Below, one piece after another: positions 55,646-61,748 of a DNA stretch of 64,000 nt (positions are counted from its first letter, which is position 1; the number at the start of each line of letters is the position of its first letter). Location of the stretch: assembly GCF_000737765.1 (NCBI RefSeq), contig NZ_JPRI01000002.1, positions 372,001 through 436,000 of the forward strand, in the 5' to 3' direction. Below the pieces are notes generated by a model. The model was given only the letters and a program-made list of their open reading frames with translations. It did no database searches and was not told where the DNA came from. Both the position numbers and the translations under genes were made by a program. Source of the stretch: Chryseobacterium vrystaatense. GTDB taxonomy: Bacteria > Bacteroidota > Bacteroidia > Flavobacteriales > Weeksellaceae.

Positions 55646-56578
55646 TTAAATTTTTTGTGCGATAATACTTTTCCCCGATCCTGTATCTGAAGCAGAGAGT
55701 TTTTTTATTACTTCAGTATTTTTATTCTCTAAATCACTTTCAAGTTGATTAACGTAATAATCTGCTATAGCTGCGGCTATAGTCACTCCCATCCCTGCAA
55801 GAAATCCAGATTTTCCATAAAAAAAATCTTTAGCAAAGGCAGCTCCAATTACATTTTTTTTACTAGAAGCAATTAATCCTATCCATTTATCCGGACCATA
55901 CAATTTTATCCCTGCAAGAGTCCATCCAAAAGGCGTGTTTTTTTCACCTACCGCATAAACGCCAGCACCAGCTATTGCATTATATACTGCTACTGGGGCA
56001 TTTGGAGAGGTATATCCGGTAGCTACACCATAAACAGCTTGAGACAATATTTGCACAGCAAGCTCTTGCCTTGCATTATATTTCATAGAATCAGATACTT
56101 TTTGTGCTAAGCCTTCTGTTTCAGATGCAATTAATATTCCTCCTTGCTTACATGTCAAAATAGAGTGATTATACAATAAGGGATTTTTTCCTTTTATCGT
56201 AACTTTTTTATGAACCCTTTCCCAATTTCCCTCTTTCTGTTTATCTGAACAATCATGAGTAATTACCGCAACTGTTGTTCCTATAGCAACAATGGCTATA
56301 GCTCCCAATGCGATCCAGCCTACCGGTCCGCTTAATACTAATGCTGCACCGACAGCTATTCCACCAATCAAAGCCAACATTCCTCCCCAAAATTTTGCAG
56401 GAGATTTACATTTAAAACATTCCTTTGTATTTTTGTCTAGTTCTGTAAGCAGACGCTTCCCCACAGAATATTGAACTTTATTATCCTCTTTATCAAGATG
56501 TCTCTTCAATTGCTGTGGAGTTCCAGCCAAATCAAAAGAACATGAAAGCCATGCCTTTTCTTCAATATATCCCTTCAT
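55646..56578 (-). CDS. DUF4280/PAAR-like protein, candidate membrane-acting T6SS effector
   Basis: 310 residues. A PAAR-like (DUF4280) core is split by a hydrophobic insert: first part MKGYIEEKAWLSCSFDLAGT, then a C..C pair (ECFKCKSPAKF), a long hydrophobic stretch (MLALIGGIAVGAALVLSGPV and WIALGAIAIVAIGTTVAVI), then KKVTIKGKNPLLYNHSILTC and KQGGILIA. The C-terminal ~140 residues are Gly/Ala-rich with further hydrophobic parts (GKSGFLAGMGVTIAAAIADY). PAAR-like proteins cap the VgrG spike and carry effector domains. The tail has no known toxin motif; membrane insertion or pore formation is a guess. Overlaps its upstream neighbour by 4 bp (ATGA). Confidence 0.8.
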   Translation of the reverse strand: MKGYIEEKAWLSCSFDLAGTPQQLKRHLDKEDNKVQYSVGKRLLTELDKNTKECFKCKSPAKFWGGMLALIGGIAVGAALVLSGPVGWIALGAIAIVAIGTTVAVITHDCSDKQKEGNWERVHKKVTIKGKNPLLYNHSILTCKQGGILIASETEGLAQKVSDSMKYNARQELAVQILSQAVYGVATGYTSPNAPVAVYNAIAGAGVYAVGEKNTPFGWTLAGIKLYGPDKWIGLIASSKKNVIGAAFAKDFFYGKSGFLAGMGVTIAAAIADYYVNQLESDLENKNTEVIKKLSASDTGSGKSIIAQKI

Positions 56579-57645
56579 AACTCTACTCTTTTAAGTTCGT
56601 ATAATACTTGAGATTCCATATTATTTTTAATTCTTTCACTTATACTTACAGAAGCTTCATTAATCAAACCATCTTCTTTTGATACAGAAAAATCTATTTC
56701 AATATCATATAAATAATCTGTAAATTTAAATTCTATCTGAGGTCTATAGAATTTCTCATATAACAAAATCATACTATCTATATCTACAAATTTGGGTCTT
56801 CCTTTTTTTGTATAATTAACTACAGATTTGTCTTCACTACTTTTTGTCGTTTCAAAATCAACCGTAAATGCAATTTGTGGAAAAAAATGTGATTCTGTAT
56901 CAAACTGCTCATGTTCAAAATTATTAAAAGATTTCGTTAGATACTGACCAAACATAATCTTATTAAAAAGATTCGTATTGCTATTTTTTAATAAAATAAT
57001 TTTTGAATTATACTCAATATTTCCGGCATTTATAATCTTATCTAATACCTCTGAAGGACTTTTCTGAAAAAACTTATTCATTGGGAGCTGTTTTTTAAAA
57101 CGGTGCCAATTCTGCTGTATAGTTTCCTCATTTAATAGATCTGCAATAGCCCCTTTCTCATCTAATAAATATATAATGTTGCTTTTAACAGTATCTGATG
57201 ACCTTATAAAATCAGATAATTCTTCGGATCCTTGGGTATAAAAATTATAAATACTATCATCTAATCTTACATCAGCTATTATCTCTTCATTCATTTTATT
57301 TTGTAATAAAAGATAATAATCACATTGAATAGCAGAATGAGCACTAATCACATCATTCAGTTTAATTATATTTATCTGCTTAGTTCTGTATCTTGCTTCC
57401 CTTTTTGAAATCTTACTGAATACATTTTCTGTAAAACTATTTTTATCATTTGATTCAAAAGATTCTTTATTTTTCAAAAAAATAAATTTCAAATGTATAG
57501 GTAATTTATTGGCAATGATAACATTGGTCATACCACAGTTTTCATTATGAAAACCAACAAGTTCCTTTACACTGATTTCTTGCTGTTCAGCTATAGACAG
57601 TAAAGTATCACCTTGCTGTATTTTATACTTTATAAACTCCATCAT
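56575..57645 (-). CDS. LysM-domain protein of the VgrG cassette
   Basis: 356 residues. N-terminal LysM domain (YKIQQGDTLLSIAEQQEISV, then NVIIANKLPIHLKF), then ~300 residues of unassigned sequence with much Lys, Asn and Ile and no signal peptide. The base composition is visibly more A+T-rich than VgrG. The start overlaps the VgrG stop by one base (TAATG) and the stop overlaps the PAAR-like gene by 4 bp. LysM proteins join spike and tube in phage tails and eCIS particles (Afp7-type), so a baseplate or cargo adaptor is as likely as peptidoglycan binding. Confidence 0.8.
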   Translation of the reverse strand: MMEFIKYKIQQGDTLLSIAEQQEISVKELVGFHNENCGMTNVIIANKLPIHLKFIFLKNKESFESNDKNSFTENVFSKISKREARYRTKQINIIKLNDVISAHSAIQCDYYLLLQNKMNEEIIADVRLDDSIYNFYTQGSEELSDFIRSSDTVKSNIIYLLDEKGAIADLLNEETIQQNWHRFKKQLPMNKFFQKSPSEVLDKIINAGNIEYNSKIILLKNSNTNLFNKIMFGQYLTKSFNNFEHEQFDTESHFFPQIAFTVDFETTKSSEDKSVVNYTKKGRPKFVDIDSMILLYEKFYRPQIEFKFTDYLYDIEIDFSVSKEDGLINEASVSISERIKNNMESQVLYELKRVEL

Positions 57646-59822
57646 TAATTAATATCAACTTGTGGCGAACCTGTTATTGTAGTACTTCCTTTAAACACTG
57701 CTGTTGCAGTGGTCCCTCCTTTTACTGTTACATCATTATTCCCAACTATTCCTATCCCGTTAGCTCCAAGTGCAATAATATCTCCTTGGATAACAATTTT
57801 CCCATCACAAGTCATCGTAATAGAGCTGCTTCCTGTTTCCAGTTTTATTTCGGAAGCACTTTTAATATTTATTTTCCCACCATTATCCATTGTTATTGTA
57901 GACTGTCCTTTCCCTACATTAATCGTACTGTTGGTACTCACGTTGACTGTTTGATTATTACCAATATTCTCTGTACTATCATTACTTACATCCGTATTAA
58001 TATCTCCGGTTCCGCTTAAAGTGACATGATTTCCACTTCGGTCCTTAATCTCAATCCCACAGCCATCATGAAATTGGATAATATTTCCACTTTTACTGCT
58101 TAAGCTCATCACATTATTCCCGGCTCCGCCCCCTGCACCAATATTTCCATGGAACATTCCTCCCATCACAAATGGACGGTCTGGATGCTGATGAACGAAA
58201 TTGATAATTACCTGATCACCTTCTTCCGGAACAGACATAAATCCACGGTTTTTATTGACTTTATCACTGCTTCCCGCATCAGGAGACATCACACGGATAA
58301 ACTCTGTGGTATCATGCCCGCTCTGCCAGTCGAACTGGACCTTTACCCTCCCTTGGTTCAGAGGATCGGTATTGGAAACAACTTTTGCAAATTGGGACTC
58401 TGCCTTAGGGGTTTCAAATTCCGGACGGGGGATAAATCCTGTATCTGCAGCAATAGCTTCAAAAGTCCCGTCGTAATACCCCCTTGCATCTACTTCATGG
58501 GTAACTCCGATGATCATTAATTTGGTAAAATAGCTTGTATCATTGGTATCTGGTTTACGCATTTCAATATCTGCGGTACATCCGGGATATAAGAACGGAA
58601 CTGTCGTAGATCCTGAAGTAATGAAGACCTCCGAAGCTTTGCTTCCTGCAGTTCCTTTCTGGGAAGCGTCAATATCCATAAAAGAGGTCGCCTTAATAGG
58701 CGCAACCCTTAAAGAAGGCGTCTTAAAAGTTCTTTCTGAAATTTCATATGCCCGCTTGGCAATATCCGATGTATGGCTGATTTTTGAATTTCCAGTGGTC
58801 AGTTTTTCATTTTTGCTGCTGTTGTAACCATAAAAGCTTGGACTTACATGCTGGGCTTTCATTCTGATGGCAATATCACTTACACTGCTGCCATAGGTAA
58901 GCATAACGGCCTTTTCCTGTGGCGGAAGTTTCCCGAAATGCAATACTTCCCCGTCATAATAAAACTGCTCGCCATATGCCTCTGCTACTCTGGCCAGATA
59001 ATTATAATGAGTTTCTTCGTATTGAGAACTGTAAGGAACATTTCCGTGCTGGGCATCTATCCTGAAATCAAATTTATTCTGCCCTAAACCTTCTCTTATC
59101 ACATGATCTGCAATACTGTTCAGACTCACTTCCTGCCCACCGCCGAAACTCTGGATATGAGGAGCTGCATCCAGCAGAATTGTCGGACTGAAACCTGTAA
59201 GAACAATATTACCCAGATTCCCTTGTTCCTGGCTGAAGCCTACTTCTGTAATAACTCCTACAAAATTACGCTCAGGGCCTTCTTCAATATCTTTATATTT
59301 AAATACGACTGTAATTCTTTTTCCTAAAAAATTCTGTGCCTCCTGCAAATTATGATTTTCTGCACCTCCCAATGTGTCATGGGCAAGGGTCAGGATGAAT
59401 TCATGGTGTTTTGAAGCACTTTGTGACAATTTAAAATGCTTAAAGTGTTTGATGATTTGTCCTTCTATCACAATATCAAGCATGATAACACGGTTTATCC
59501 CCGCAATTAAGCTTTGAGGAATAGCCTGGGCATTATGTATTCTGGAAGTTGGCTGTTTTGCCCATACCTTGCTTTCGGTAACGGAAGGGGTATTGGGAAC
59601 CAGGGTTTGGTTCATAAACATTTTAGAATTCTGTGCGGCACCTGAATATATTTCCTGAGCCTTTTTTGCAGACTTTTTAACAGCTTCATCTGCTTTTTGA
59701 ATCTTGTCATCTATTTTTTGAACGGCAATATTTTCAGCACTTTTCAAATTTTCCGATCCGCCTGTATCTTTTATAGCACCTTTGCTACTTTGTCCTTTTA
59801 TTGATCGATCATCTTTAAACAT
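57645..59822 (-). CDS. vgrG: T6SS spike protein VgrG (TssI)
   Basis: 725 residues from the ATG at 59822 (MFKDDRSIKGQSSK); the frame to 59918 adds 32 unlikely residues. An unusual ~100-residue Lys/Ala/Asp-rich N-terminal extension (KIDDKIQKADEAVKKSAKKA) precedes the gp27-like part (LDIVIEGQIIKHFKHFKLSQ, VVFKYKDIEEG). Then come the gp5 OB fold (GRVKVQFDWQSGHDTTEFIR, FVMGGMFHGNIG) and a beta-helix needle (GKINIKSASEIKLETGSSSI) ending GSPQVDIN. VgrG forms the trimeric puncturing tip and carries the effectors. First gene of the cassette. Confidence 0.94.
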   Translation of the reverse strand: MFKDDRSIKGQSSKGAIKDTGGSENLKSAENIAVQKIDDKIQKADEAVKKSAKKAQEIYSGAAQNSKMFMNQTLVPNTPSVTESKVWAKQPTSRIHNAQAIPQSLIAGINRVIMLDIVIEGQIIKHFKHFKLSQSASKHHEFILTLAHDTLGGAENHNLQEAQNFLGKRITVVFKYKDIEEGPERNFVGVITEVGFSQEQGNLGNIVLTGFSPTILLDAAPHIQSFGGGQEVSLNSIADHVIREGLGQNKFDFRIDAQHGNVPYSSQYEETHYNYLARVAEAYGEQFYYDGEVLHFGKLPPQEKAVMLTYGSSVSDIAIRMKAQHVSPSFYGYNSSKNEKLTTGNSKISHTSDIAKRAYEISERTFKTPSLRVAPIKATSFMDIDASQKGTAGSKASEVFITSGSTTVPFLYPGCTADIEMRKPDTNDTSYFTKLMIIGVTHEVDARGYYDGTFEAIAADTGFIPRPEFETPKAESQFAKVVSNTDPLNQGRVKVQFDWQSGHDTTEFIRVMSPDAGSSDKVNKNRGFMSVPEEGDQVIINFVHQHPDRPFVMGGMFHGNIGAGGGAGNNVMSLSSKSGNIIQFHDGCGIEIKDRSGNHVTLSGTGDINTDVSNDSTENIGNNQTVNVSTNSTINVGKGQSTITMDNGGKINIKSASEIKLETGSSSITMTCDGKIVIQGDIIALGANGIGIVGNNDVTVKGGTTATAVFKGSTTITGSPQVDIN

Positions 59823-59962
59823 AGTGTGTTTTTTTTTAATTATACTGTATAAGTTTAACTTCAAGATATCAGTGGTGATATGAAAGCATTCTCCATCCTT
59901 ATTTTGCAACGCAGACAAGAACTTCGACAGGATCTGTTCTTAATACTCCTGATCTAAAACGC

Positions 59963-60004
59963 CAAAAAACAGAACAGTATATCCTGATGAATATACTATT
60001 CTGT
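59963..60004 (-). terminator. Terminator of tssD copy 2
   Basis: 14-bp arms with one mismatch (ACAGAATAGTATAT and ATATACTGTTCTGT on the reverse strand) followed by TTTTTTGGC. It keeps the ACAGAA start of the tssD copy 1 terminator. VgrG begins 141 bp further on. Confidence 0.85.
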
Positions 60005-60036
60005 ACTAATTTATTTTTACTAAGGGATTGTTCAGA

Positions 60037-60447
60037 TTATTTGCCATCTGAAGGCCACATTCCGCGATATTCAGAATTACCTAGAGTGATAACTTCTGCG
60101 CTTATTACAAAGCTTATCAGCATACTGTTTTCGTCTACAGCGTCGAAGTCCACTTCGTGCTGAATGACATATCCGTTTTCCCACTTCAAAGTAGTTAATG
60201 TACCTTCTTCGTGAGATTTGTTGAAAGTAACTTCTCCTGTGGTAGGCTTATACTTTCCGTTCAGTAAGCTTTCAAGGATGTCCGACTTTTCGGTAGCTTC
60301 TACTGTAACTTTAATCAATGCATTAGAAGGATCAGATGCTACACGTCCTGAAACGTCCGTAGATCTTGATACGCTGTAATTAAGTTTTAATAACTTTTGC
60401 TCTCCTCCGTTGTTGAATTTTAAGATTCCTCTTGAATTTGCTGCCAT
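60037..60447 (-). CDS. tssD: T6SSiii tube protein TssD (Hcp-like), copy 2
   Basis: 136 residues with the same fold motifs as copy 1; the first 103 residues are identical. Differences: DAVDENS against DAIDSNS near 104-108 and WPSDGK against WPGGQ at the end. In the DNA, blocks of 35-57 identical bases alternate with blocks that differ mainly at third codon positions, which suggests gene conversion under strong protein constraint. It lies before vgrG, with a terminator between, on the same strand as copy 1. Confidence 0.93.
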   Translation of the reverse strand: MAANSRGILKFNNGGEQKLLKLNYSVSRSTDVSGRVASDPSNALIKVTVEATEKSDILESLLNGKYKPTTGEVTFNKSHEEGTLTTLKWENGYVIQHEVDFDAVDENSMLISFVISAEVITLGNSEYRGMWPSDGK

Positions 60448-60500
60448 GATTGGTAAATTTTAACTGTTAATATTTTGTGATTGGGTGATTTATTATATAG

Positions 60501-60508
60501 CAAATATA
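60501..60508 (-). promoter_or_regulatory. -7 box of tssD copy 2
   Basis: On the reverse strand TATATTTG matches TAnnTTTG, 53 bp before the ATG, the same distance as in copy 1. Confidence 0.62.
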
Positions 60509-60556
60509 GAACGGTATATTTCGATAAAAAAGCTTTTAGACAGAAATCTCAAAATT

Positions 60557-60593
60557 TGTAGTAGTTCTACGATTTCATGTAGTAATTCTACGA
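60557..60593 (-). promoter_or_regulatory. Paired operator-like sites upstream of tssD copy 2
   Basis: TGTAGTAGTTCTACGA (60557-60572) and TGTAGTAATTCTACGA (60578-60593), starts 21 bp apart; the nearer site is 49 bp from the -7 box, exactly as at tssD copy 1. The further upstream sequence to 60759 also shares short blocks with copy 1 (TTTACACC, AAAGAGAA) but has no gene. Confidence 0.72.
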
Positions 60594-60759
60594 TCATAGA
60601 TTTAAAAAACACCGATAAACAACTGAATTAAAACCAATTAAAACACCAATTATAAACTAATAAAACCAAACATTTTACACCTTAAAGAGAAATATTAAGA
60701 ATTTTTAAGATAAAAAGAACCCCGTAGCAGGTCATAAAAAATTATATATAGATATGAAA

Positions 60760-60787
60760 ATAGCCGTTACAAAAAAGTAACGGCTAT
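60760..60787 (-). terminator. Terminator of the lytic transglycosylase gene
   Basis: Perfect 11-bp stem ATAGCCGTTAC/GTAACGGCTAT, loop of six, with TTTTCAT on the reverse strand; 36 bp after the stop. Confidence 0.72.
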
Positions 60788-60823
60788 AAGATTTTTCTAC
60801 TATTTTTTAATACCTGCTGAAGG

Positions 60824-61693
60824 TTACTGCTGAGTACGGCTGCCCTCTTTTATAGAACGGGAAAGAATCTTATTTTTTCTCAAGAGAAAATCAGGCATAA
60901 GATCAGTAGGGAGATAAAGAGAACTTTCCCCCTTTTTCTGGAGCTCCTCTACAATTCCCGGATTCCAGGCAAGGATCTCATTCACCTGAACTTTCAGCTC
61001 ATCTGCAATGATGTCCAGATTAAACCCAGCATTAATCTCCGTTTCCTGCAGAGGGACATCAGTATTTTGACGGCCTCCCCCTTCAGCAAAGAAAACTTTA
61101 TTAAGCCTTGAAGAATTATAATTATTTAAAACATTTTCCAGCTCACCGGTTGCATAGCAGGCATTCAGGTATTTTTTTACATGATTGATGGTCTCTCCGG
61201 GGAGATATTTGGAGAATAGATGGTACTGTGTAGAACCTGCCGCCTGTACAGCTTTGGCAATATTACCTTCACCACAGTTATAGGCAGCAACTACCGTGAT
61301 CCAGTCACCATACTTTCTGTATAGATTCGCTAAAGAAACTACTGCTACCTTGGTACTTTTGTATACATCTGTACGGTTCTGCTCTGTAAGCCCATACTGA
61401 TTCGCGTGTGCAGTCATAAACTGCCATATTCCTACAGCTCCAGCTCCTGAGGTTATATTTCTGTTAAAATGGGATTCAATCAGGGCCAGATTTCTCAGGT
61501 GCTTAGGCAATCCTTTCTGCGCTAGTGAGTATTCGATGAATTCAACAATTTCCTTATTGGAATTGATGATGTTATTGTATTTTCTTACGCTGCTTTCTGA
61601 GGTATCAGAAGCTGCAAGAAATTGTCCGTTTACCGTTACAAAAGTTCCTGCCAGCATGAGTCCCGTAAAAATATTTTTGAATACAGTTTTCAT
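60824..61693 (-). CDS. Lytic transglycosylase (MltD/SLT-like) of the T6SS locus
   Basis: 289 residues with signal peptide MKTVFKNIFTGLMLAGTFVTVNGQ. SLT domain with catalytic Glu73 in LALIESHFNRN, followed by GAGAVGIWQFMTAHANQYGL and VAAYNCGEGNIAKA. The C-terminal ~70 residues resemble a single LysM (NLDIIADELKVQVNEILAWN). Such enzymes cut the glycan strands with 1,6-anhydro products. Placed between tssH and tssD, it may open the peptidoglycan for assembly of the secretion apparatus (inference from context). Confidence 0.92.
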   Translation of the reverse strand: MKTVFKNIFTGLMLAGTFVTVNGQFLAASDTSESSVRKYNNIINSNKEIVEFIEYSLAQKGLPKHLRNLALIESHFNRNITSGAGAVGIWQFMTAHANQYGLTEQNRTDVYKSTKVAVVSLANLYRKYGDWITVVAAYNCGEGNIAKAVQAAGSTQYHLFSKYLPGETINHVKKYLNACYATGELENVLNNYNSSRLNKVFFAEGGGRQNTDVPLQETEINAGFNLDIIADELKVQVNEILAWNPGIVEELQKKGESSLYLPTDLMPDFLLRKNKILSRSIKEGSRTQQ

Positions 61694-61748
61694 TTTAGTT
61701 CCTTAATGGTTATCTGCAAAGAAAGCTTAAGTTTTCTTTATTTTATGA

